64,000 nucleotides of DNA from Rhizophagus clarus (GCA_015698045.1 BLAL01000012.1:620001-684000); one strand, 5' to 3'. Positions 36,441-48,235 are shown, counted from the stretch's first letter. Translations and numbers: made by a program. The notes: generated by a model from the sequence alone, not told the origin.

Positions 36441-37509
36441 ATTTGTAGATACGTTAGTTTACTTTAATCTTTAATTTATAACAATGATACTTATGATATT
36501 AAATCACGGCTTAGACACCCTATTTAAGGGGTATACGATTTGAGGAAGGGTACTGTATACAGCGCTAAACGGCGGTAGTCTGCCTTTACGGAAAAGCTAT
36601 CTATACACACAATACTTGTTATAAAAGAAGTGAGGTTGACTTCCAAATCTGATTAAACTTTGTTATCAGTTCTATGGAATCAATGATATACAGTATATAG
36701 GAAAAGGGCTATCTTAATGGTGGGGCCAGGTTCAACCTGGCTTTATTACGTGATCTTATGATTTCTGTTAAAAATGGATAAGATAGAATGCTAAGTAACT
36801 TTTTTTTTTTTTTTTAGAAAGAACTTTTCGACACAACTCCTAAAGGTAATATCAATTGGGCTTTTATAACCGTATAAAAATCCTCAGCTACAAAAAAAAC
36901 CCGAAGAAAACGTTAGTAATTACATTTTTTAATAAATTAAAAAATAAAAAAATACTTACCGCAATCCAGCGCGCGTGTAGAGGCTAGAAAAATAAAAGAA
37001 CAATCCGTTTATTAGTAGACGTTTCGTTTCGTTAAAATTAAAAATAAATTTATAAGTACCTATCATAATTCCATTTCCAAAGATACTTTTGGGCCGTAAC
37101 AAAAGCTACAAAAAAATAGAAACGTCACTCTGATGTTTATTTATAGAAGTGCAGACCGCAAAAAGAGGAAAAAAAAAAACTCAGAACAAACATAAAAAAG
37201 AGAAAGAAAAATTAGATTTTAAAAAAAAATTGACAAACGAACTTGAGAGATTAAAGATAAATTCCAAATAACTAACCTGAAAAAAATGTCTGTTTCTTTC
37301 GATAACATTTTTGTCAAAAAATCGCCGCACGGTGATCATCACCGCACCAGTATTAGCGGGCGGAGTGTCATAACATTTTTAATCTGCCTAAAATTCTATC
37401 CTGATTCAGGTAAGGCACTGGTAAGGCGATAGTCACCGGCAGCGATATTTAACAATATCTTTTTTGATGGCTAACGTCGTAACAGTTTTTTGCAATCACG
37501 TCCATAATA

Positions 37510-37667
37510 TGGGCGTGCGTCAGTAGAAAAGGGGGAAATCGACTTTTTTTTTGTAATTTTGGTTATTAAGCTAATTTTGTGCACATGACCGAGATCAGCA
37601 AAGTGGTCCAATAAAATAAATTTTGAAAAAAAAGTCGATTTCCCCCTTTTCTACTGACGCACGCCCA
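37510..37667. mobile_element. 158-bp MITE with 42-bp perfect terminal inverted repeats
   Basis: The two ends are perfect inverted copies for 42 bases, starting TGGGCGTGCGTCAGTAGAAA. They are flanked by TA on both sides (37508-37509 and 37668-37669), the target duplication of Tc1/mariner (Stowaway-like) elements. The 70-odd-base interior has no coding capacity. The perfect ends imply recent mobilisation by a transposase encoded elsewhere. Confidence 0.88.
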
Positions 37668-38106
37668 TATAGTTTTCATCTAACCTTATTTTGTTTTCAA
37701 CCTATGGTATTTGTTGTCTAATGCCTTTTTTTTTTTGAAATATTAACTTGTATCTAACGGATCTCGTCAAACGCTTATTAGTAACTCATTATATATAAGT
37801 GTTGCATGGCTATTCTCGTTGCAAGGTTTCAGTTTTTACTTTGACATTTTACCAATACCAACAATTTCGGTAATCTTGACAATTTAGGATGTCGAAATTA
37901 TTTTGGCATTTCCAATAATATGATGATGATGTCGATTTGTCGAAATATTTTTGACATTTTCTAAGTATCTATTATCAACATGAAAATCTTAAAAAAAATA
38001 TTCTCTAGTGGTAATATTCATTGATATATTGGTACAATATATCAAATATCGATCTGTATAATAACGAAAAGGCAAGTGCAGATCTATTGATAGGTTTGTA
38101 AGTAGT

Positions 38107-38269
38107 CATTTGTCTAATTTATTTATTTATTTAGACGTGGGGTCAAGTCATTATTATTACATTTAACAGAAATAAAGATAAAAAGAAAAAAAACCTATAT
38201 TAAAATTAAAACTATAATAATCTAACCCAATCCAAACGAACCAGGCCCTGATTAGACATTTGTCTAATT
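38107..38269 (-). mobile_element. 5'-truncated LINE-like copy with 13-bp target duplication
   Basis: A 137-bp segment (38120-38256) is flanked by direct copies of CATTTGTCTAATT (38107-38119 and 38257-38269). On the minus strand it ends in AAAT repeats, next to the left duplicate. It shares its 3' sequence with the copies at 36015 and 16483. This is the structure of a severely 5'-truncated retroposed LINE. Confidence 0.75.
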
Positions 38270-38869
38270 GTTCAAAATAGAATAAATTATGATTCAATTA
38301 TGGTGCGGATGGTAGATCCAATTAATTGAAAATACAAAGTACATCTTCGCATAAAATATCTTTATCCCTTTAATTGTAATATTTAGGCATATGTAATTGT
38401 ATTATATAGTTCTAATGTAATTATTCCTGAACATTGGAAAATATGAACAAAAATTTTTTTGGAGTGTGTAAACAATGACAATAAAATATGTGTTACATTT
38501 TTGCTTAATTAAATGATAATTCGCATTTAATTTACTTTTAATTCACCTTTAATTGAGAGTTAATTGATAGATCTTTTTAACTTGGTACATCTGTATAATG
38601 TGTATTATATGTGTTCAATTTGTGTTGATAATTTTGGTAAAAATTTGATAATTCCAGCCAAATTTTGTTATATGTGTTGAATTTGTGTTGAATTTGTGTA
38701 AAATATAAAAATATGAAATCAAATTAAATTATGTTAACTACTAAATCCTGAATTTCCTATTATCTTTGATTGTAAATTGTTACCACAGTAAATATTCTTA
38801 CTGAGATTATTGCTGAGTTTCTCTGTTATTTTCAAAAAGATTATCATCATCATGATAATTATAAATTTT

Positions 38870-39108
38870 AGTAATCAATCACATGAAATATACAATCACT
38901 ATATAATCATTCTAATCATTTACAAGGTGAGTCAATATTATTTAATTGATTTAGAATATGACTCATAAAGTATAACTGATTATTATCTGACTGATTTTTA
39001 CTAACAAGAATATAAATGACTCATACAAAGTAAATATTGGTAATAATAAATTATTGTAAATTATAATGTAATTGCCTGATTTCAAAATTCTATAAATATA
39101 TATAATTT
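38870..39108. repeat. Dispersed repeat, copy 1 of a promoter-like segment
   Basis: About 240 bp, starting AGTAATCAATCACATGAAA and including CAAGGTGAGTCAATATTATT and GTAAATATTGGTAATAATAA, ending at a TATAAATATATATAA motif. A second copy lies at 49437-49625 with two internal deletions. Copy 1 sits about 60 bases before the ATG of the frame at 39171, and copy 2 about 100 bases before the ATG of the F-box pseudogene, so the repeat may be a duplicated promoter or an element end. Confidence 0.7.
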
Positions 39109-39170
39109 TCTTTTATTTTTTTCTTTAAATTTCTTACAAATATTTCTAAATTTTCTTAATTTTTTTCAAA

Positions 39171-39539
39171 ATGTCTTTTAATCTTTGCCCCAATTTTGTA
39201 CGTTCACCTTTGACTGAAGTTCCTCTTAATAAGTGCTTTTCTGATTCTACTGTAAATAGTGATTCTCATCTTTTCTTTTCTCTTTTCTTAACTTTTTTCA
39301 TTACTTTTATTTCTCTTTTCATATTCTTTTATTTCTTTTCTCATGCACTCGTAATTTTATTTTTATTTTTATTAAAATTTGTTCCTATTTTTTTACTTAA
39401 ATTTCTTCCTATTTTCTTGCTTACTACTTTTGATTTAATTATACACATATATAATAGACTATTTTACTTCTTCATATATATTAATCTAATATTCATGGTT
39501 TATACCCTAAATCCCTATCCTTTTTTTATACCCCAATAG
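39171..39539 (+). CDS. Hypothetical Phe-rich frame (122 aa)
   Basis: The N-terminal 30 residues look protein-like (CPNFVRSPLTEVPLNKC). The remainder is dominated by Phe, Leu and Ile from T-rich DNA, which could be multi-pass membrane segments or simply translation of low-complexity sequence. The stop falls in the first unit of a 300-bp tandem repeat. A promoter-like repeat with a TATA motif lies just upstream. No family is recognised. Confidence 0.25.
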   Translation: MSFNLCPNFVRSPLTEVPLNKCFSDSTVNSDSHLFFSLFLTFFITFISLFIFFYFFSHALVILFLFLLKFVPIFLLKFLPIFLLTTFDLIIHIYNRLFYFFIYINLIFMVYTLNPYPFFIPQ

Positions 39540-40290
39540 TTCAGTCATTAATCTTCAAATGACAGTTCATCCAATGCGGTTTTAACCAATTTGGCTCTGA
39601 ACTACTTTTTTTATTGTTCCCTTATTATTCCTTTGTACCATTCTTACTTTAATAACTTTATTTGGTACATTTCTTTATTAATTACTTTCATTCTTCTTAT
39701 TGTTCTCTTCCCCCCTTTCTTCTATTAACAATTTTTTTTCTACTCTTTTTTTTTCACATTTACAAACTTTTAATTTTTTTTTTGTATTAACTTTTTATAT
39801 AACCTTAACTGAATTAACAAGTCCTTGCCTTTTTTAATATCCCAATAGTTTAATCATTAATCTTTAAATGATAGTTCATCCATGCGGTTTTAACCAATTT
39901 GGCTCTGAACTACTATTTTTATCATTTCCTTATCATTCCTTTGTACCATTCTTACCTTAATGACTTATTTGGTGCATATTTTTTTTTTATTTTTCTTATT
40001 TCTCTTTCCCCTCCTCTTCTTATAATAAAATTTCTTTTTACTCGTTTTTTCTTCACATTTCATAAACTTTAATTTTTTTTTAATATTAATTTTTTATATA
40101 TCCCTATTTAAATTATCAAATCCTTCCCTTTTATTAGTATCCCAATAGTTTAGTCATTAATCTTGAAATGATAGTTCATCTTGTGCGGTTTTAACCAAAC
40201 TGACTCTGAATTACTATTTTTATTATTTCCTTATCATTCCTTTGTACCATTCTTACCTTAGTAACTTTATTTGGTACATTTATTTTCATT
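39532..40290. repeat. About 300-bp tandem repeat x 3 (last unit partial)
   Basis: Three units start with CCCAATAGTT(C/T)A(G/A)TCATTAATCTT at 39532, 39841 and 40141, giving periods of 309 and 300. Each continues with GATAGTTCATC, GCGGTTTTAACCAA and TTTGTACCATTCTTAC-like words. Similarity is strongest over the first 150 bp; the T-rich second half is more variable. Confidence 0.85.
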
Positions 40291-40514
40291 ATACTTGATT
40301 TTTATGATATTAACATTTGGGTGGATTTATATACAGATGGATTTTTTTGATTCGGATTATGCTTTTTTTTGTACAACAATAATTTAAATAGACGATGGTC
40401 AACCTATCAGCTATCTACATATTTACCAACCAAAGGTATGTATTAAACTAATTTTTTGGTTATTTTTTTTATCATTTAAACCGTTTTTTTGTTAATAATT
40501 TCTTTATTTAAATT

Positions 40515-41140
40515 CAGGTCCTATTTTATTTATAAAACATGGTGACAAACTCTCAATGCATATAGATAAATTATTAAAAATTATTGATGGTATCAATTTT
40601 GAACATTGTATACGAAAATCTTCTTCAATGCATTTTCACTTGATGATATAATTAATGCAAAAAGAATCCAATGGAAGAAAATCGGCTTTTTAATTAACAA
40701 GAAATTTAAGTCATCTCAAGCAGGTTTAATGTATATGTATACATTTTAACCAAACGTCAAAGCCTTTCAGTGTTAAAACATGCTGAATATTCAGTATTAA
40801 GACATTTATTAGAAAATTCCTACAACTTATGAAATGATTTTACATCAGCATATATGGAATGTTAAATTCCTAAAGCAATCATTGAAGTCTTAGAAAGCGG
40901 ATTTCTCTAGATTTGGAAGTCAGCAATGCATTAAGAATTTTGATCTTAAATATTTATCTAAAAATGAGTGTGATGTCGCAAATTATGAAGATAATGAAAT
41001 TAAAATTTTGGTGAAATATAATCATTTTTGAGCCATCAATGAAATTTTTTCGTGTAATTGAATTAAAGCAGGAATGGCACATTTGTGTGCATTCAAAAAT
41101 TATGGGAATTCAATGGGATTAGAGTAGTATAAAAAAATTG
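40515..41140 (+). pseudogene. Decayed coding remnant, family unknown
   Basis: Protein-like pieces lie in changing frames: PILFIKHGDKLSMHIDKLLK, then EYSVLRHLLENSYNL, then CIKNFDLKYLSKNECDVANY, then MAHLCAFKNYGNSMGLE. They are separated by stops and frameshifts. An AG acceptor-like tract precedes the first piece (about 40518). I cannot name the family. Confidence 0.35.
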
Positions 41141-41149
41141 AAATATAAA

Positions 41150-42369
41150 ATCAATTCTTTATAATGATTATTCATTAGTTTTTAGATTTGTAGTTACATT
41201 AGCTTTAATAATTCCTCACTCTAATGCTCATGTTAGGCATTTTCTCATCATGAATTGACCAAATTAAGAAATAGATGAATTATGATTTCATGGTTCGCAA
41301 TTTTGGTTGGGATTGCGTATATAATAACTATTGGACAAATTAATATATATATATATTTATATTTATACATATTAGTAGTGTTAATTAATAGGAATTTATT
41401 AATTTTATTAATTTTATTTATTATATAATTTAATTTTTATACTTGGCACGTCTTTTAACTTAAAAAAAAAAAAAAAAATTTTAAAACTATTATATAGTAA
41501 TTATATAATCTAATATATGTAGGATAATATTAAATAAATAAAAAACATATTAGCGAAATATAATTACAGAAAGATTTCTTTTACACAATATTTTTCTTAA
41601 TTTTTAATGTACGACCGTGCATTATAGGTTAGAATCAGTTCGATTTAATCCAGTTATGTTTAAATTAGGTTTTTTTGTCACTAACATTGTCACATAAATA
41701 TTATGAAAATCTTATTCTTGGATCGATTTTTATAAATTATCAACTGCTTACAATTTATTTCGTTTTGTTAGTATATTGTATGTAAATAATATAATAATAA
41801 ACCTGGTGGAAATTAATAATACTCGATCTAATATAATTAAAGATTACCATCAGCAATTTTGACTCGGAAGTTTTTATATAAAAAAAAGCAATTATGATCA
41901 ATAATATTTCGGTAGAAATAGTTTTTTAAACCGATATTAAAAAGAATTAAAAAAAAGAAGCTTATTGGACATTTTTTATTAAACCGAATTAAAAAGGTTA
42001 CCTTTAATGTTTGTTTATCGAAACGAATTAATAAAAAGGTTTTTTTTTTAACATTTTTCATTAAGTCTATTTAAAAAACGCTATTAAATAAACATCTTTT
42101 TTTTTATAATAAAAAATAAAAAGTATTTTTTACAATCAAAATTTACGTGATCAGCAGGTTCACATTTATGCGCAGCATCTTGTAACATTAAATTAAATTT
42201 ATTTTCCTATTAACAGACTTAACGATTGATTTTGTTGTTCTTATGTTACATTCACTAATTTATTTATTTAAAGAAAAGAAAATTTTTAAAAGGATAACAT
42301 TCTATAATATTATTCATACCAGAACGATCATTATCTCTATGTAAATGAATGTCATGATCTAAAATGTAA
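41150..42369. other. Non-coding AT-rich spacer
   Basis: Homopolymers and short AT repeats; a (AT)n-like run lies near 41341-41371. A 74-codon minus frame at 42061-41837 is Lys/Phe-rich and unconvincing. Confidence 0.45.
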
Positions 42370-42960
42370 AAAAATTTGAAGAGGTCAATCTATATAATCC
42401 AACAGATCAAGGGAATGAATATTATTCAAAAGTTCAGTTGAAGGAGCAGTTTGATAAATTGGGGACGTACCCTTTGAATTTGAAGATAAAGAATTTTTCT
42501 TTGTGAATCAATATTTATAGAATCTGGAGTGGCGGAAAAATGATTAAAGATTTTCAAAATCCTTGAAATTAGTGTCATGTCAAATTGGAAAAAAAAGAAA
42601 TTAACAAACATAAGCAGGTTGGACGCTTATTAGTAATAAACATATTAAATAAAGAAGGTAATTCAAAGGAAATAAAATTGTGTATACATAATGCAACAGG
42701 ATGTTTAATGTCTAAAGTAGAAGGTAAAAAATATGAAGATAAATTAAATTAGGGACTATTATTGACATAACATCATAACGTGGATAAAAAACAGCAGTCA
42801 AAATTTAAATAGATTTGAATTTGTCGAATATCTCGGACAAAAGCTAATATGTGTCCAGAACATAATTTGAAAATCCCTATACAATATTCCTTATTAGTAT
42901 ATCATAGTTTAAAATACTAAAATTCATTAATAATATCGATCGTTCAAAATATTTCAGTGA
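42370..42960 (+). pseudogene. Decayed coding remnant upstream of the kinase pseudogene
   Basis: Plus-strand pieces include NEYYSKVQLKEQFDKLGTYP, FEFEDKEFFFVNQYL in another frame, and VGRLLVINILNKEGNSKEIK followed by LCIHNATGCLMSKVEGKKYE. These are clearly protein-derived but interrupted. The family is not recognised; whether it was ever part of the adjacent kinase gene is unknown. Confidence 0.35.
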
Positions 42961-43015
42961 ATATACGACTGAAATAATCTGATGGGGACCAAGTTTAGTA
43001 AATTAAATATCTTAG

Positions 43016-45000
43016 GTAGAGACTTCAGTCACAAAAATTGTTCACATTGCAATAAACTCCACTAAAAAATTATGGTGTAAAGAATGTAACCCATTTAATA
43101 TAACAGAAGGATGGACCAGTGGAAACCCAGATATTTACAAGTTTATAAAAGAATCAAAATTCGGTTATGATTTTCTTGAATGGGTACCATTTGATAGGTT
43201 CACTGATGTAAGAGAAATTGGTGAAGGTGGGTTTGCCAAAGTGTATTCAGCAACATGGATTGATAGTAAATCAAATTATTATATAAATGATGATGGAAAT
43301 TACAAAAAAATGGAAGCTAAACGTAAAGCAGTTGCTTTGAGAAAGTTAAATGAATCACAGAATATGCCTGAAAAATATTTAAATGAAGTAAGTTCTTATT
43401 ACGACATTACTTCTGATTTAAATATGTTTTTTTAATAGTATTAAAAATCATGAAAATATTTTATTTAAAAATTTCTTGTAATATAGCTTAAAATACATTG
43501 GAATTTATTTAAAAGGTCAGGTTTACAGTTTTATGGATTAACTAAAGAGTCGGAAACCAAAGAATTTATGATGGTCTTAAGGTTTGCTAATAAAGGAAAT
43601 TTGAGAAATACTAGTCTTTCAAATGATTTCAACAATTTTTTATGGAAAGATAAAATTAAATTATTACGTGATTCATTAACAGACCTAGCAAGATTACATA
43701 AAATGGGATATTTTCATAGTGGAAATATTTTACGGATTAACGATTATGTGTCTTTTATTCCCTATAAAAAATATGTGTCCGGATAATGTCCAGAAAATGT
43801 CCAGAAAAATTGTCTAAATAATTGTCCGGAAATTCTGGACACTGTGTGTCCGGAAACTGTTCCGAAAACACTGCATTTCCGGGATATTAGGAATTTGTCC
43901 TGAAATTGTCCAGAAATGTATTTTTGTAAAATTTTGCCACAAAAGATGATCAATGGATAGATGATCATCATTATTCCTTAACCCAAAATTTTTATATCAT
44001 AGATATATAGTATTTTTGCCTGCTCTGCAATTTTAATTAGTACGACAGAAAAGGTTTTGAACGTCAGTTTTGTGCTTTTTGCATTTTTTTACAAAATTAA
44101 TTTATCCTTTTTTGGAAATAGTATCCAGAATTTGTATGAACTTTTTCATGTCCGGAATTTGTCCAGGTTTAACTGTCTGGAATTTGTCCAAAATTTTATA
44201 CCGAACAAATACTGGATGAATTCTGGACAAAGTTAGGACATGTCAAAATTTTAAGTATCAGAAGTGTGTCAGACATGTACCAAAAAAGTGGACATTTTCC
44301 GGACATTTTTGATAACATTTTCCGGACATTTATTTTTTATAGGGATTTCAGACTTTGGATTATCATGACCAGCAAATGAACAAAAATCAGATAATATAAT
44401 ATACGGGGTATTGTCATATATTGCACCAGAGTCTTAAACGGAGAACCATATACTTCATCATCTGATATTTATAGTTTTGGTATCGTAATGGCTGAATTAT
44501 CATCTGGAAACCACCTTTTCACGATAGAAAACATGATTTAAGTTTAGCATTAGCTATATGTAATGGACTTAGACCAAAATTTGGAAAAGGAACTCCTGAA
44601 TTTTATAAGAAATTAGCTCATAAATGTATGAATGCTAATTCCAATGAAAGACCAATTTATGAAGAGTTAAAAAGTATATTTGCTTTTTGGTTGTTGATTT
44701 TATAATTTATCAAAATTTGATTATAGAGGAAAAAAAATTAAAAATGCATTTGAAGATGCTGATAAAGAGATACCAAGCATCTCAATTTCATACGAAAAGA
44801 ATTCTAATGCTGTATATACTAGTAGAGCATTTAAATTCGGAAATTTAGTATCAAAGCCTCTTAATTTTAATGAGGAAGGTGATGAAGGTAATTTATATCT
44901 ATTAAAATTTTGTTAATAACAAATAATTATTATTAATTTTGCTATTTTAATAGTTCATGATTTCCAATTAGTCGACTTAGACATTTCTAGTGTAATGTAA
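43016..45000 (+). pseudogene. Protein kinase pseudogene disrupted by a MITE-like insertion
   Basis: The frame is open from 43016: a CKECN zinc-like motif, GWTSGNPDIYKFIKE, then the Gly-rich loop IGEGGFAKVYSATW and the Lys strand AVALRKL. A phase-0 intron (43388-43486) leads to LKIHWNLFKRSG, LTKESETKEFMMVLRFANKG and LARLHKMGYFHSGNIL. The catalytic HxD segment expected before HSGN is missing, so the Asp is lost. An inserted element (43760-44344) lies just before ISDFGLS. After it come a TGA, a one-base deletion in the APE-like region (YIAPES) and another in the GNPPF-like region, then SSSDIYSFGIVMAELSSG and GLRPKFGKGTPEFYKKLAHK, EIPSISISYEKN, and a short last exon ending HDFQLVDLDISSVM before TAA. 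The organisation matches the large TKL/Sel1-type kinase family of Rhizophagus. It is non-functional. Confidence 0.85.
43757..44347. mobile_element. 585-bp MITE-like element with inverted ends and ATT target duplication
   Basis: The element 43760-44344 starts CCCTATAAAAAATATGTGTC and ends with the inverse complement CCCTATAAAAAATAAATGTC. The terminal match is 14 bases perfect, then continues imperfectly through TGTCCGGA. ATT is duplicated at both sides (43757-43759 and 44345-44347). Removing the element and one ATT makes the kinase frame continuous through the strand before DFG. The interior holds many TGTCCGGA and TGTCCAGAAA words in both orientations and no transposase. Three-bp targets occur in PIF/Harbinger and CACTA-type families, but the ends match neither clearly. 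Confidence 0.85.
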
Positions 45001-45059
45001 TTAAAAAGGTATTTATTATAAATTGTAATTTATTATAATTTGAACTGTACATTTATTTA

Positions 45060-45810
45060 TCAATGGTAGATACTTGTAATGAAAATACTAGCGTTCAGTT
45101 TACGAATATATTTTGATGGCGTAACTAGCTTTGAAAATGGTCCTTTTTTTTTGAAATGAGTGGAATTCAATTTTGGGAGCACGTTTTTAAATGGAGACAT
45201 CAAACATGCACCAAAATCCAGATATCATAAATATTCATAAGTGTTACCATATAAGAAAGTCTTTCCAAAGGAATTTTATCAAGATTTATTAAAAACTTTT
45301 TTAAATCTTTTGGTACCTAACTATGCAATAGTCCAAGACCTCATGTAACTAAGAAAATTAATTTAAAAACCGTTGATTCAAAAATTATAAAATCACAACA
45401 TACTGAAATAATCTTAAAATGGATTACCGTAATAGGTTTTAAACTACTGACGAATTAACTTCTCCATATGATTCAAATTATTATTTCGTGGATCTCGTGA
45501 TCTCGCACAGTAAAGTAAAAGATTGTAATGAAATTCTTGGGTATAGTCCAATTGAATGGAATCGTATAATAATTGACGGAGATATCACTAAGGATAGTTT
45601 TATTTTTTCTTTTTAATAATGATAAATTTTTAAGATCAAATCGTAAATCGTGTAATGAATGAAAATTATGACATAATAATGTATCCTTTAACGATCCACC
45701 ATTCGGTAATGGAGTCTTTAGTAGAAAAAATTTCTGTTAAAAAACAAATTAGAAAAACTGAAAATTATTTTATTGTAAAGAATGAAATGTTTCAAATAAC
45801 TGATCAATAG
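45060..45810 (+). pseudogene. Truncated BTB-TLD (TLDc) protein pseudogene
   Basis: Fragments in several frames follow the order of BTB-BACK-TLD proteins. FWEHVFKW resembles the VWEHVLKWG segment of the BACK region. VLPYKKVFPKEFYQDLLKTF is followed by RPHVTKKINLKTVDSKIIKS and QHTEIILKWI. The TLD pieces KVKDCNEILGYSPIEWNRII and TKDSFIFSF come next, then VNRVMNENYDI, NDPPFGNGVF and IRKTENYFIVKNEMFQITDQ before the stop at 45808-45810. Frameshifts and stops separate the pieces, and the N-terminal BTB fold is absent. It begins about 60 bases after the kinase pseudogene ends. TLD proteins are linked to oxidative-stress resistance in other eukaryotes; this copy is dead. Confidence 0.75.
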
Positions 45811-46654
45811 TAGGTTATATTTGATAAGATTTTTGATTTATTATTTATATTTCAAGAAGCAAAAATATAATCATTAATAAATTAGGATTATTGAAATTTA
45901 TGATATATATAAATGAAACCACATTACATGTGTGATTCCCTTTTTCTTGACGAATAAAAAATAAATGGTTTCATAGTAACTTTTATTAGTATAAAACAAA
46001 AAAGATTGTAAAGATATAGAACAATATATAATATCTCAACGCCATAAGGACTGAATAAAATTCTCAAGTGAATGATCGGACTTGTCAAAAAAGGGTATTA
46101 TTGTCAACGTAGTAATTAGAGATGATAGAATATTAAATGATAATTCTTGTATACCATAGCTGATAAATCATTCGAATACAATGATTACCGTAGTTTTTTA
46201 AAATACTGTGCAACAGTATCAAAGAAATTGTACAAAAATATTTTATAAAGTGAATTCTTAAACACATACAATTAATGTTGATACTTAAAAGTCAATTTTT
46301 ATAGAGACAAGTTAATTTGATAAATTAAGAATTAGAATTATATTTAATAAGAGAATAATATCAAAAAATTAGCAATATACAACACATTTTAATTTTTGTG
46401 TGAAAATAAAATATTTATTTTATAATTGTCATAGTGACCACAGTCAGAAGCAAATTCAGCTGGGAACGATATGAAGCGACTACCATTTCAATGGAACTAA
46501 CTAAATATACATTTTTTATTTTCATTTATTTTTTCGTATATGGTACGAAATTTTATAATTTTCACATAATTTGATGTAAATTTACCCAAATAGAGAACAT
46601 TGAGCAATACTATATTCAATTGAATCATAATCTTCACAATTACCCCTACTTAAT

Positions 46655-47869
46655 TTACCCAACTGAATAATCTGCCACATACCTTGCCCAACTCTTGATA
46701 TACAAGACAGTACATAAAGGTTTATCAGGTTGAGTTACATTTATCATCTTAAAACTTGGATTTCGAAAATGACCGATAGTAGGAGATTTAAACGTACTCA
46801 AAACGAAGTATAATTGTGTTACATCAGGTGGTAATTGATCTAATTTCGCTTCAATATGTTGGTGACCTCTTTTATTTTTATTATCCATCAAGTTACCTGA
46901 ATGTTTCATGTATGGAAATGATGGATAGAATTGTGTTGCATAATCGTATTTCCTAAAAAATACATCACTAAAATAACGTAAAAAATTAATTCAAGGGATA
47001 ACTCATCATTTAAAATTATATTCTTTAAAAAATTTGCAATATTTACCCTTTATAAAGTAAACAACTTCCATCCAAATAATCTCTTCCACTTGCGGGGTAA
47101 CCCCAATTTAAATCAAAGGTAAAACCATTGATGGATTCTGCACGTGTAATACTATAACGTACAATAATCAATTGAATATGACTCCCTGGCTCAATTTTAT
47201 AATCCTGTAACGTACAAGGCGTAATAACTCGATCCTTAAATGAATTTAAATTAATTAATATTAATTAACCAATTTCCGTCTCATATAAGATGAAGTAATT
47301 TCAATAAATTACCTGCAATTCAACACCATCATAAATTAATTTTTGTTTGTCTTCATCAACGTTCAATTTTTTTCTCTTAATGTAGGAATATCTGTAATTT
47401 GATTGCACTGAAAAGCACACTTTTGCCCATTTAATAATACAACATAAATTTCTACCGACTTATTTCCATAAACTGCATTAGTATTTTGTGTCATTTTCGA
47501 CTTTCCAATGTTATTTACATCAACATTTAATAACGCCTTATCCCATGTTAATGATAATAACCTTAATTCCTCTGTGGATAATTTCTCTGGACATTCAGGA
47601 CATTTACGAACTATTTTATTAGTTGTATCTGTTAAATCTAAATTTTTTACCAAACACTAGTATTAATTGTAATATTTTTATTTATTCGAAAAAAATTAAA
47701 AATTATTAGTAAGAGAGAAAAAAATTGTATTTTAGGAAAAAAAAAAAAAAAAATCATAAGACAGACTTACACTTAAACAATAAGAAGAAATATGATCACA
47801 ACGTCCGGTAACTGTCGTTGATAGAAACTCATTAGAGAGCTTATCACATTTACACTGGGAACACTTCAT
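46655..47869 (-). CDS. Zinc-motif, ubiquitin-like and TerD-domain protein (4 exons; one homopolymer frameshift)
   Basis: Minus-strand exons 47869-47771, 47656-47313, 47234-47047 and 46952-46655. The start MKCSQCKC opens a Cys-rich segment (C3, C6, C8, C24, H26, C31, C34, then CPEC in exon 2), probably zinc-binding. A ubiquitin-like domain follows: SVEIYVVLLNGQKCAFQC, KQKLIYDGVELQ, then TLQDYKIEPGSHIQL. A TerD-type domain occupies exons 3-4: DLNWGYPASGRDYLDGSCLL, KHSGNLMDN, then PPDVTQLYFVLSTF and FRNPSFKMIN. TerD proteins are Ca-binding stress proteins in bacteria, and related domains occur in fungi. All junctions are in phase except that a 7-base A run (plus 47367-47373) needs one more base to read REKKLNV; as given, exon 2 stops early. 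Nearly everything else is intact, so sequencing error or very recent mutation is likely. About 309 aa if the run were 8. Confidence 0.75.
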
Positions 47870-47989
47870 GTTAAAGTAATTCGAATTTTTAACGTGTAAT
47901 AAATAAATAAAAACGAAAATTTCCTCCTTATACTATATTTATATACTGATATTTGCATAACGATAAAATAAGGTATCGTGTCCCGATAG

Positions 47990-48235
47990 ATTTTACTTTG
48001 ACGTCTTTGAAATGCATATTTTATGATACAAAATACCAAAATAATGTATAAAATGACCATTTAATGCTTCTTTCGCTTATCAAATAACCCAATGGGGTAA
48101 CGTTATTAAATCATGTTAATAAGGTTAATAGAGTGAAAATCCGAAGTAAATAAATAAATCGCATAGCGTTAAAATTTATCTGCTGTTATATGGTTGATCA
48201 ATATATTTGATATTTTGTGCTTGATTGTTAAAAAT
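47990..48235. repeat. Duplicated segment upstream of the TerD gene, copy 1
   Basis: It contains CCATTTAATGCTTCTTTCGC and AATAGAGTGAAAATCCGAAG, both found again in copy 2 at about 48820-49215 in the same order and orientation. Copy 2 carries about 150 extra bases between the two blocks. Copy 1 lies immediately 5' of the TerD gene, so it may include its promoter. Confidence 0.65.

Noticed and set aside
37320-37370. Short GC-rich palindrome GCGGTGATGATCACCGTGC-like, considered as a tRNA or terminator
   Set aside because: Only a short imperfect symmetry; no conserved tRNA positions, and bacterial-type terminators are not expected here.
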